Assembly: GCF_028288465.1 (NCBI RefSeq)
Contig: NZ_JAQBNR010000005.1
Span: 124,001-188,000, forward strand
Direction of reading: 5' to 3'
DNA length: 64,000 nucleotides
DNA from: Ferruginibacter sp.
GTDB lineage: Bacteria > Bacteroidota > Bacteroidia > Chitinophagales > Chitinophagaceae
Below the pieces are notes generated by a model. It was not told the DNA's origin and made no database searches. It saw only the letters and a list, made by a program, of their open reading frames with translations. Shown here in pieces: positions 52,923 to 61,151 of this stretch (position 1 is its first letter; every line of letters starts with the position of its first letter). The position numbers and the translations under genes are program-made.

Positions 52923-54401
52923 ATGAAATCAATATATAAAATACTGGCTGCTCTTGTCATCTTCTGCACAGCTGGTTGTTCAAAAGAGTTACATAAAACG
53001 CCCATTGGAATAATAACAGAGGGGATACCGCCTACACATGAGTCGGTTATTTATTCTGTCACTTCTTCTTACCAACTTCTTTCCAGTACACTGAATATTA
53101 TTGGCAACTGGGGCTGGGATGATGGTACGGTACTCCGCAATGATTTTATTATGCAGGATATTGCCTCCGGTGATATGCTGAAAAAATGGAACCCAGATGG
53201 TGACCAAGCCTGGATGGACCAGTTTGCTGATTTTAGTTTTACCTCCAGCAACAGCGGTGTAAAAGGCCAGTGGAGTTATGATTATGCAGGTATTGCAAGA
53301 ACCAATCTGGCCATTAGTTATTTAACTGATGCAACCTTAACAGCAAGCCTTGGTATTGATGAAACGTTAAGGAAAAGTTTGTTGGGTCAGGTATATTTTT
53401 TAAGAGCTTTTTATTATTTCGACCTGGTGAATTTATATGGTGATGTGCCATTGTTAACAGCGCCGTTGAAAAATTTTGCTGATGCTTACAGCGTTGCAAA
53501 AAGAGAAACAAAAGCGAATGTGTACGTGCAAATAAGTAAAGACTTGGCTGATGCAAAGTCGTTATTGCCAGATGGTAAATATGCAGCTGCTGATGAAAAA
53601 TGGAGAGTATCCAAAGGGGCAGTGATGGCAATGCAGGCAAAGGTTGCATTGTACAATCAGCAATGGGCAGACGTTATAACCGCTGTTACTGAAATGGAAT
53701 CATTAAACTACTATAGTTTAGATCACGACTATTTCGACAACTTCAGCGTAGCAAAAGAATTTGCAGAAAACGAAGTGGTATTTGCCTATGATCACAAGTC
53801 GTTAACAACACCAAGAACAGGCAATGGCCTGTGTGCATTGGCAGGTTGGGGATTTATAGCTCCTTCTCCCAGTTTTATAGCAGCATTTGAACCCAACGAT
53901 CCGAGATTGGGATTGACAGTTGATGTAGCAGGACAAAACGTGTACAAAATATTTGGTGAATTAAACAGCAATAACAAGGGCAATGATGATGCACCCAGCA
54001 ACAAAATATATATCCGCTGGGCAGATGTACAATTATGGAAAGCAGAAGCCTTAAATGAAACAGGTAATTACCCGGCTGCCATTGCAATTATCAATAGCAT
54101 AAGACAGCGTGCAAGAACCAGTCCTAATGCTGACGGAACCATGCCTCCTGCAGGAACTTTACCAGACAGGGATGTTACGTCTGTCAGCAAAGACCAGATC
54201 AGAACATGGTTGATTCAGGAAAGAAGGGTAGAGTTGGGTTTTGAATCACAAAGATTCAATGACCTGAAACGTTGGGGAATCGCCAAAACTTTTTTAACAG
54301 GGTTGGGTAAAAATTTCCAGGATAAAAATTATCTCTATCCAATTCCACAGGGAGAGATCGATAAATCCGGTGGCAGCATCACACAAAATACAGGGTATTA
54401 A
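52923..54401 (+). CDS. susD: SusD/RagB-type glycan-binding lipoprotein
   Basis: The 492-residue protein has a lipoprotein signal (LVIFCTAGC, Cys19), the helical repeats of the SusD fold (YFLRAFYYFDLVNLYGDVPL around 160, a TPR-like hallmark), and the conserved C-terminal WLIQERRVELGFESQRFNDL with YLYPIPQGEIDKS near the end. It sits on the outer face of the SusC barrel as a lid and glycan-binding subunit. Paired with the SusC gene upstream. A terminator follows 20 bp after its stop. Confidence 0.97.
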   Translation: MKSIYKILAALVIFCTAGCSKELHKTPIGIITEGIPPTHESVIYSVTSSYQLLSSTLNIIGNWGWDDGTVLRNDFIMQDIASGDMLKKWNPDGDQAWMDQFADFSFTSSNSGVKGQWSYDYAGIARTNLAISYLTDATLTASLGIDETLRKSLLGQVYFLRAFYYFDLVNLYGDVPLLTAPLKNFADAYSVAKRETKANVYVQISKDLADAKSLLPDGKYAAADEKWRVSKGAVMAMQAKVALYNQQWADVITAVTEMESLNYYSLDHDYFDNFSVAKEFAENEVVFAYDHKSLTTPRTGNGLCALAGWGFIAPSPSFIAAFEPNDPRLGLTVDVAGQNVYKIFGELNSNNKGNDDAPSNKIYIRWADVQLWKAEALNETGNYPAAIAIINSIRQRARTSPNADGTMPPAGTLPDRDVTSVSKDQIRTWLIQERRVELGFESQRFNDLKRWGIAKTFLTGLGKNFQDKNYLYPIPQGEIDKSGGSITQNTGY

Positions 54402-54420
54402 ATTATTTGGTAAACGATAG

Positions 54421-54467
54421 GGAGTTATTTGAAGTTTGATTCAAACATTTGAATAACTCCTTTTTTT
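54421..54467 (+). terminator. Rho-independent terminator after susD
   Basis: GGAGTTATT (54421-54429) pairs with AATAACTCC (54452-54460); inner TTTGATTCAAA adds stem bases. A run of seven T follows (54461-54467). The lipoprotein gene begins 50 bp further on, so read-through may be partial. Confidence 0.85.
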
Positions 54468-54516
54468 ACTGCTATTCCCCCTTCGGTAGAATTACTAAAA
54501 ACAAAGTGCTGCTATA

Positions 54517-55848
54517 ATGCATACAAATATTAAAATAAGTTGGACTGCTTTGATAGTTGCTGCTATTGTTTGCTCATCAGCCTGTAAAAAGCAGGCTGCA
54601 AGTGCAGCGCCTGTTGTAGTTCCTGTAACGCCTGCACCAGTTATAGTTTCTTCTATTTTAAATACGGCACATCTTGAAAGATTAGCCGTTCCTGTTGTTT
54701 TTCCCAATGGGGAAAAAGCAGAAGGCATTTATATTTATGCGGATGCTCCTTCTTACAATCCTGTAGTTGCAGGCGGTGAAGGTTTTACCTGCGTAGACGA
54801 TGTGGCCCGCGAAGTATTGTTTTATTTGAGAAGCAGTGCATTCTCTACCGATACAGTAATTCAAAATAAAGTATATGGCCTGTTGAGTTTTATTATCAAC
54901 ATGCAAGCTGACAATGGATACTTCTATAATTTTTTGCAACAGGGCAATGTGATCAACAAGACGGGTATCACCAGTATCAATCAGCCTAAATGGTGGAGCT
55001 GGCGTGCTTTACAGGCGCTTACTGAAGCAGGTCCTGTTGTCAAATCGAAAAATATTTTATTGTCAGACAGGGTGGATGCAGTGGTTCTTAAACTGATCGC
55101 TGTAATTAAAAAGGAGTTGGCAGATCTCCCCCTCACGACTGTTCAGATAAATGGCGTTGGTGTACCACAATGGTTACCAGAAGGCGCAGACCAGGCTGCG
55201 ACATTGATCCTCGGTTTGATTTCATATTGCCAGACAACTGGTGACGTTGTAATAAAAAAGTATATCCGCAAACTGGCAGATGGAATTGTAATGACACAGT
55301 TTGGAGACGCTGCTCATTTTCCTTTTTCCTGTTTTTTAAGTTCCGGTAACAGCTGGCATGCATACGGCAGCGACCAGGCGGCTGCCATTTTTAAAGCAGG
55401 CATTTTTTTTAATGATACCAGCTATACCACCAAGGCAATGGCAGAGGTAAATAATTTTTATCCCTGGTTATTGAACAACGGATTTAAAAACGCTTTCGAT
55501 GTAAGCTTTGCCAATGGCGTTTTCGCGCAGGAGAATACAAAAGAATTTGAACAGATCGCTTATGGCATACGCCCAATGGTTTTTGCTGCCATTGATGCGT
55601 ATGTAATTACCAGTGATGAGCGATATGCAGATATGGCGGGCCATTTAGCCGCATGGTTTCTTGGAAAAAATACGGCGGGTGCCAATATGTTTTCAGTCAG
55701 TAACGGCCGCTGTTATGATGCCATCAATACCGGCAATAACATCAATAAAAATTCAGGAGCAGAATCAACCATTGAAGCCCTGTTGACGATGCAACGGGTA
55801 AACAATTATGCAACAGTAAAAGCTGCAATGGACCGGTATAAATTATAA
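54517..55848 (+). CDS. Lipoprotein with toroid-like helical domain, family unassigned
   Basis: The signal ends in a lipobox (VCSSACKK, Cys23), followed by an Ala/Pro/Val-rich linker (30-48). The body from about 50 has helical pairs and Trp/Gly-rich turns: GGEGFTCVDDVAREVLFYL, NQPKWWSWRALQAL, WHAYGSDQAAAIF, and a final NNINKNSGAESTIEALLTMQ, which recalls (alpha/alpha)6 proteins that bind or cut mannose-containing glycans. The Asp pair in CVDDVAR and the Glu in GAESTIE are candidate catalytic residues. I cannot name a CAZy family. It is placed between SusCD and GH130 and would act on the cell surface or in the periplasm. Confidence 0.75.
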   Translation: MHTNIKISWTALIVAAIVCSSACKKQAASAAPVVVPVTPAPVIVSSILNTAHLERLAVPVVFPNGEKAEGIYIYADAPSYNPVVAGGEGFTCVDDVAREVLFYLRSSAFSTDTVIQNKVYGLLSFIINMQADNGYFYNFLQQGNVINKTGITSINQPKWWSWRALQALTEAGPVVKSKNILLSDRVDAVVLKLIAVIKKELADLPLTTVQINGVGVPQWLPEGADQAATLILGLISYCQTTGDVVIKKYIRKLADGIVMTQFGDAAHFPFSCFLSSGNSWHAYGSDQAAAIFKAGIFFNDTSYTTKAMAEVNNFYPWLLNNGFKNAFDVSFANGVFAQENTKEFEQIAYGIRPMVFAAIDAYVITSDERYADMAGHLAAWFLGKNTAGANMFSVSNGRCYDAINTGNNINKNSGAESTIEALLTMQRVNNYATVKAAMDRYKL

Positions 55849-55884
55849 TAATTAAAAATCTATCAATCATGACTATTCACGATT

Positions 55885-56514
55885 CAATGTTGTTTACTTA
55901 AGCTATTAAAACCTTATATCGCTAGTAATACTTTGCAAAGAAGCATGAAGTGCACAAATCATCCTTCGATTGTTCAACGGGTCTTGTCTGGTAAAAGATT
56001 TACAAACCAGGTAGTTTTTACTTACTTCTTTGCCTTGATGCAAAGAAGTAACAAGAAAAATCAAGGCTGCGAATAAAAAGGCTGAAATTTTCAGCACAAT
56101 CCTACAATCAAGGAACTCGCCGGAAGAGTTCATTGCTTTGTGGCTTATGCCGGCTCAGACAGCCTTGATTGCTTAACGGATTATGCTGAAAATTTCTAGC
56201 ACTTTTTATTCGAGGCCGTTTGAAGACATGCATTATTCTAACAGTTCATTGGAAAGTTTTGAATAAAATTGAACTATTCAAATCGTTCTTCGAGTTGAAC
56301 ACAGTAACTGGATAAACCGCCTCTTTTTCTCCGGTTCCGACGCAGTCGGGATTGAAAAAATGCGCAGCATATTTTTTCAAAGGGGAAAAAGCAGCGGTGT
56401 TCCAGTTACGCAGCCCGCCGGCTGTGGAGGCGAAACCTACAAATTGAAAAGTAGCAACGATTGTAAAATGGCCCTTTTATTTTATCAAATAAACTGCTTA
56501 AGTAAACGACATTG
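55885..56514. mobile_element. 630-bp non-autonomous, hairpin-rich element (MITE-like)
   Basis: Ends are 19-bp terminal inverted repeats with one mismatch: CAATGTTGTTTACTTAAGC at 55885-55903 and the inverse of CAATGTCGTTTACTTAAGC at 56496-56514. The 10-bp direct repeat ATTCACGATT flanks it on both sides (55875-55884 and 56515-56524), a target duplication. Inside are a stem TTACTTCTTTG/CAAAGAAGTAA (56022-56032, 56041-56051), a long imperfect hairpin with arms 56069-56102 and 56178-56212 and an inner AATCAAGG/CCTTGATT stem, and another with GTAACTGGA/TCCAGTTAC (56304-56312, 56401-56409) enclosing TTGAAAAAA/TTTTTTCAA (56352-56360, 56372-56380). No convincing coding frame or transposase is present. 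Confidence 0.8.
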
Positions 56515-56550
56515 ATTCACGATTGACCATTCACCACTTTAATTTTTTTT

Positions 56551-57609
56551 ATGAATGATATAGCAAAACGATTCCCTGCAAACCCGCTTTTATCTCCCAA
56601 AGATCTGAAGGCAAGTGCTGAAGGACTGGAAATTACCTGCCTGTTAAATCCCGGTGTATTCAGGTTTCAAAATAAAACATGGCTGATTGTAAGGGTAGCA
56701 GAAAGACCAGCACAAAAAGAGAACGTTATTTCGTTTCCTGTATTAACAGAAACGGGTGGCACACAAATAATAGAAATTAAAAAAGATGATCCGGAACTGG
56801 ACGCATCGGATGCAAGGGTGATTAATTATAAAGGGGTTGATTATTTAACCACCTTGTCTCACCTGCGCTTGCTTTGTTCAGATGATGGCATACAATTTTA
56901 TGAACCGGAAGGATATAAGCCATTGGTGGGAGAAGGTATGTTACAAACATTCGGTATAGAAGATTGCAGGGTGGCACTATTGGAAAATATTTATTACCTC
57001 ACATTTACAGCAGTATCTGGCAACGGTGTAGGCGTGGGGTTACGCACTACCGTTAACTGGAAAGACTTTACAAGTCATGGGATGATGCTGCCGCCGCACA
57101 ATAAAGACTGTGCAATTTTTGAAGAAAAAATCAATGGTTTATTTTATGCTTTGCACCGGCCAAGCAGTGTAGATATCGGCGGTAATTATATCTGGATCAC
57201 TTCTTCACCAGACGGGGTGCACTGGGGCAATCATCAATGCATTATTAAAACAAGAGACGGTGCATGGGATAGTAAAAGAGTAGGAGCCGGCGCAGCGCCC
57301 ATTAAAACCGATCAAGGCTGGCTAGCAATTTATCATGGGGCAAATGAAAAACATCAATATTGTTTAGGTGCTTTTTTAATGGACATCAATGATCCGTCCA
57401 AAGTAATTGCAAGAACGGAGGAGCCGGTAATGGTGCCAACGGCGACTTATGAAACGAGTGGTTTTTTTGGTAACGTAGTATTTACCAATGGTCATATTGT
57501 GGATGGAGATACCATCACTGTTTATTACGGTGCTGCTGATGAATTTGTTTGTGCTGCACATTTTTCTTTGAAAGAAATTCTCTCACTTTTAAAATTCAAT
57601 CATGTTTAA
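56551..57609 (+). CDS. GH130 beta-mannoside phosphorylase
   Basis: The 352-residue protein has no signal peptide, so it is cytosolic. GH130 marks are FPANPLLSPKDL (8-19), LNPGVFRFQNKTWLIVRVAE (32-51), GIEDCRVALL (135-144) with the catalytic Asp138 (usual motif EDPR, here Cys for Pro), and VGAGAAPIKTDQGWLAIYHG. These enzymes cleave beta-1,4-mannosyl bonds with phosphate to give mannose 1-phosphate; some act on mannobiose, others on mannosyl-N-acetylglucosamine of N-glycans. The subfamily cannot be set from the sequence alone. ATG 56551 lies 37 bp after the inserted element. Its last 8 bases overlap the MFS gene, so both are co-translated. Confidence 0.93.
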   Translation: MNDIAKRFPANPLLSPKDLKASAEGLEITCLLNPGVFRFQNKTWLIVRVAERPAQKENVISFPVLTETGGTQIIEIKKDDPELDASDARVINYKGVDYLTTLSHLRLLCSDDGIQFYEPEGYKPLVGEGMLQTFGIEDCRVALLENIYYLTFTAVSGNGVGVGLRTTVNWKDFTSHGMMLPPHNKDCAIFEEKINGLFYALHRPSSVDIGGNYIWITSSPDGVHWGNHQCIIKTRDGAWDSKRVGAGAAPIKTDQGWLAIYHGANEKHQYCLGAFLMDINDPSKVIARTEEPVMVPTATYETSGFFGNVVFTNGHIVDGDTITVYYGAADEFVCAAHFSLKEILSLLKFNHV

Positions 57610-58903
57610 TAAACTCAAAACGGAGATCGGTCATTTTAAAAGTCAACCACGTAATTTCCGGATACTGATCTTAACCAATTTAACTTATGCATTTGTACTA
57701 CCGGTGATTGACACTTTTGTGGCGGCATATGTAATGCGTAATTCAAACGATCCAACAAAGGTGGTGATCTACCAGCTGACCGTGTATACGGGTATACCGC
57801 TGACATTTTTACTGAATGGATTTTTATTAAAGCACTTTAATATCAGGAAACTCTATTCTGCAGGTATGATGCTGAGTGCGGTTTCCATGATATACATGAT
57901 GAGCCTGCATAACCTGAATAATGTGGGCCTTGGAGTTGCTGGTATTATCATGGGCCTGTCGTTCGGGTTTTACTGGGCCAACAGGGATGTGCTTGCCTTA
58001 GCCATTACCAATGATGGAAACAGGAATTATTATTATGGGCTGGAAACTTTTTTTTATACCATCATCGCCGTGGTTGTTCCCGTAACCATCGGCTGGTTTA
58101 TAGAAACAAGAGGTGGTGCAACACACGATGACGCTTCGATCCATACAGCATATAAAGTCATCACCGGTATCGTTTTCCTCATTACGGTGATAGCCTCCAT
58201 TGTTTGCTTCCGGGGCACTTTCCCAAACCCGGAACATAAGAAGTATGTATTCTTTAAATTTCATCCTTTGTGGTACAAGCTGCTTTCCCTGGCTTTATTA
58301 AAAGGCCTTGCACAGGGTTTTTTGGTAACGGCTCCGGCCATGCTTATTATGACATTACTCGGTAAGGAAGGTGCACTGGGAACTGCACAATCTATCGGGG
58401 CCATTATTGCAGCTGTTATCATGTATGTTTTAGGGAGATTGTCTAAACCAGGAGACCGCATTAAAATATTTGCAGTGGGCCTCGGCTTGTTTGCTTTAGG
58501 GGCGGTAGTCAATGGCGCTTTATTCAGTGGACTGGGGGTAATCATTTTTATCCTGTTACTGTTGATTGCAAAACCGCTCATCGATCTTGCTTATTTCCCC
58601 ATCCAGTTCCAGGTAATAGATATTGTGAATAAAGTGGAAAATCGTGGAGAGTACGCATACATACTCAATCATGAATGGGGATTATATGCCGGCAGGCTCA
58701 TTGGAGCAGGTACCTTTTTAGCATTGGCTTATGGCATTTCAAATGAAATCGCGTTGAGGTATGCTGTTATCATTATTGCTGCTTTACAATTATGCTCCAT
58801 CTTTGTAGCAAAAAAAATTATAGCACAGGGCAAAATACTGTCGCCGGATGAACCCGGAATAGATATGAAGGCGATGGGTGAAGTAGCAGAGGCAATTGTT
58901 TAA
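57602..58903 (+). CDS. MFS transporter, probably for the mannoside taken up by this locus
   Basis: A 433-residue protein with about 12 hydrophobic segments and the MFS pattern (loop between helices 2 and 3, FLLKHFNIRKLYSAGMM; central loop near 205 FRGTFPNPEHKKYVFFKF). It overlaps the GH130 gene by 8 bp, strong evidence that it brings the GH130 substrate across the inner membrane. Family sequence alone gives no substrate. Confidence 0.88.
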   Translation: MFNKLKTEIGHFKSQPRNFRILILTNLTYAFVLPVIDTFVAAYVMRNSNDPTKVVIYQLTVYTGIPLTFLLNGFLLKHFNIRKLYSAGMMLSAVSMIYMMSLHNLNNVGLGVAGIIMGLSFGFYWANRDVLALAITNDGNRNYYYGLETFFYTIIAVVVPVTIGWFIETRGGATHDDASIHTAYKVITGIVFLITVIASIVCFRGTFPNPEHKKYVFFKFHPLWYKLLSLALLKGLAQGFLVTAPAMLIMTLLGKEGALGTAQSIGAIIAAVIMYVLGRLSKPGDRIKIFAVGLGLFALGAVVNGALFSGLGVIIFILLLLIAKPLIDLAYFPIQFQVIDIVNKVENRGEYAYILNHEWGLYAGRLIGAGTFLALAYGISNEIALRYAVIIIAALQLCSIFVAKKIIAQGKILSPDEPGIDMKAMGEVAEAIV

Positions 58904-59002
58904 TGGTCGGTAGAAATCAAATCAGCAAATGAAGGATTGCTTTAGTTTAATAAAAAGCCTGGCAACCTTCAAAATAATACAATACTAAAAAATGGAGTTA
59001 CA

Positions 59003-60730
59003 ATGAAGAATAGTTTAAAAAGCATAACAGTTGCGCTTTTATTTATTTGCGTCGCCAATTCTTTAAAGGCACAGGTAAAACAACAACAGTTACAACGGGT
59101 AGACCAGATGGCCTTTTTGCCTGCACCGTTACAAATAATCGATTATAAAAAACTGGCACTTCAGTTTGATAAAACAGTGTTTGATTTTAATGCCAAAGGA
59201 AAATTCTGGCCATTGGTATGGATTGACAGCAGTAAAAAGAATTTTCCTCAGAATGTAGTAGGCCTGTATACTGCTTTGGCAGATGTAAGGCAGGGCACGA
59301 ATAATAAAGGCATGTTTCATGAAGCGCTGGCAACAATGGGTGCAACGCTCGGCGCAAGTTTGGTAGGCATTGACAAGACAAACCAACAGGGTCTTGATTA
59401 TGTTGGCATGGTAAAAAATTATTTTAATAAAGAAACAGGCTGGAATATCATGATGAATAACACGTGCCCCGAAGTAGCACTGCTCGGCGGCGGTTACGGT
59501 CGCGACTGGTGGTATGACGTGTATCCCAATGTGTTGTTTTATGCCATCTGTGACCAATACCCCAACGAACCCGGCTTTACTGAAATAGCCAAAACCATTG
59601 CCGAACAATTTTATGCTGCTGATTCAATATTAAATGGCAATTACGATTATTCTTATTTTGACTACGGTAAAATGAAGCCAATGAAAAACCAGATTTGTGC
59701 CCAACCGGATGCAGCTGCTGGTCATGCTTATGTATTGTATGCCGCATTTAAAAAGTTTGGTGACGTACGATATTTAAAAGGTGCATTGAGTGCATTGTCT
59801 GCATTGCAATCACAAAAAATAAATCCTACTTATGAATTGCTGATGCCTTTCGGCGCTTACCTGGCTGCAAGAATAAACGCAGAGCAGGGAAAAAATTATG
59901 ACCTCGATAAAATGCTGGGCTGGAGTTTTGATGGCACGGCGGTTTGCAGGGAAGGCTGGGGCGTATTGGTTGGTAAATGGAATGGCTTTGATATATCAGG
60001 TATTGTTGGCAGTACGGTAGATCATGGCGGGTATGGTTTTTTGATGAACACGTACGATGCAGCCTGGCCGCTTGTTCCCATGGTTCGGTATGATCAGTCT
60101 TATGCTGTTGCCATTGGTAAATGGATGTTGAATGCGGCCAACGCTGCCCGGTTTTTTTATCCGCAATACATGCCGGATGATCATGAAACCATTCCACAAC
60201 TGGCAGCGGTTACCAAAGGCGTGATTGGATATGAAGGGATGATTAAACAATCATCCTATAAGCAACCTGAAAAGTTGAAAGGCCCGGTAGCACAGGGTGA
60301 TGGCCCGTTATGGGTGCCGGGGAAGAATCCGGAAGAATCACAATTCAGTGTGTATGGAAGTGGCCATGCAGGAATTTTTGGCAGCATTATCCGTACAACA
60401 AATATTGCGGGTGTGCTGCAATTAAATTTACTGGCTACCGATTTTTACCATGATAAAGCTTACCCCTCTTTTTTATATTACAATCCATACACCACTGCTA
60501 AAACAGTTGTGATGAAAACGATGGGCAATAAAAAAGTTGATTTGTACAATACCGTTACTGGTAAATTCATTGCAAAAAATATTACTTCATCTGCTTCAAT
60601 ACAACTGCCGCAACAAAATGCAGCGATCATCATTTGTGTTCCTGCTGGCGGTAAGATAACTTACGATGGCACTAAAATGCTGGTGAATGGTGTTGTGGTT
60701 GATTATATGTTTACTAAACGAACCCGTTGA
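59003..60730 (+). CDS. Exported helical glycosidase-like protein, family unassigned (575 residues)
   Basis: A signal peptide (1-23, ending LKAQ) is followed by a helix-rich body with Gly/Trp turns: NNTCPEVALLGGGYGRDWWY, DAAAGHAYVLYAAFKKFGDV, GWSFDGTAVCREGWGVLVGK and STVDHGGYGFLMNTYDAAW. The layout resembles an (alpha/alpha)6 toroid; the last 100 residues form a beta-sandwich (YYNPYTTAKTVVMKTMGNKK onward). Asp/Glu residues in YGRDWW and CREGWG are candidates for catalysis. No CAZy family is recognised. Together with the 826- and 443-residue proteins it makes three unassigned enzymes in one PUL. It is 99 bp behind the MFS gene. Confidence 0.75.
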   Translation: MKNSLKSITVALLFICVANSLKAQVKQQQLQRVDQMAFLPAPLQIIDYKKLALQFDKTVFDFNAKGKFWPLVWIDSSKKNFPQNVVGLYTALADVRQGTNNKGMFHEALATMGATLGASLVGIDKTNQQGLDYVGMVKNYFNKETGWNIMMNNTCPEVALLGGGYGRDWWYDVYPNVLFYAICDQYPNEPGFTEIAKTIAEQFYAADSILNGNYDYSYFDYGKMKPMKNQICAQPDAAAGHAYVLYAAFKKFGDVRYLKGALSALSALQSQKINPTYELLMPFGAYLAARINAEQGKNYDLDKMLGWSFDGTAVCREGWGVLVGKWNGFDISGIVGSTVDHGGYGFLMNTYDAAWPLVPMVRYDQSYAVAIGKWMLNAANAARFFYPQYMPDDHETIPQLAAVTKGVIGYEGMIKQSSYKQPEKLKGPVAQGDGPLWVPGKNPEESQFSVYGSGHAGIFGSIIRTTNIAGVLQLNLLATDFYHDKAYPSFLYYNPYTTAKTVVMKTMGNKKVDLYNTVTGKFIAKNITSSASIQLPQQNAAIIICVPAGGKITYDGTKMLVNGVVVDYMFTKRTR

Positions 60731-61151
60731 CATGATTTGTTTAAAGGTTGGGTTGGTTTCACTTTGTTATACCAACAGGTAATGCAGGCTCTGCAGCAGA
60801 AAATCTTAAGGAATGTGTTGCAGCCGGAGTAAAATCTGCAGGGACAGAGCGCTCGCCATCGTGGTTACTGGCGTAAAAATAAAAGAGATAATTTGTTCGA
60901 ATCCGTTTACACCGGATTTGTTTAGTTCGTAAATTTTATCTTTTCAATCTAACTTCTAAAGAGGGGAAGAGTGGTCTATGAAGTTCGGATCTTGTAACCT
61001 TAATAGTAAGAATATGTGATCAGTTAATGATCTATTTTTCGTACACATTTCGGACATATTTCCTTTCACACCATTTTTTGTTTGCCATTATTAAATTTCT
61101 TTACCAATTATGAGAAAAGGAGGTATCCAACATTATTTTTGGAACAATAAA
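60731..61151. other. 421-bp spacer between convergent genes, no gene seen
   Basis: No complete frame and no clear terminator. A start-less 41-codon frame at 60751-60879 reads FVIPTGNAGSAAENLKECVA and then AGVKSAG, similar in feel to CoA-binding-domain proteins, but too short to call. Confidence 0.4.

Noticed and set aside
55906..56133. Minus-strand 75-codon frame inside the 630-bp element as a transposase
   Set aside because: No DDE or HUH motif, and the frame crosses two hairpins, so composition is driven by structure.
60751..60879. Remnant of a CoA-binding-domain protein
   Set aside because: Only 41 codons without a start; the resemblance rests on one helix and strand and could be chance.
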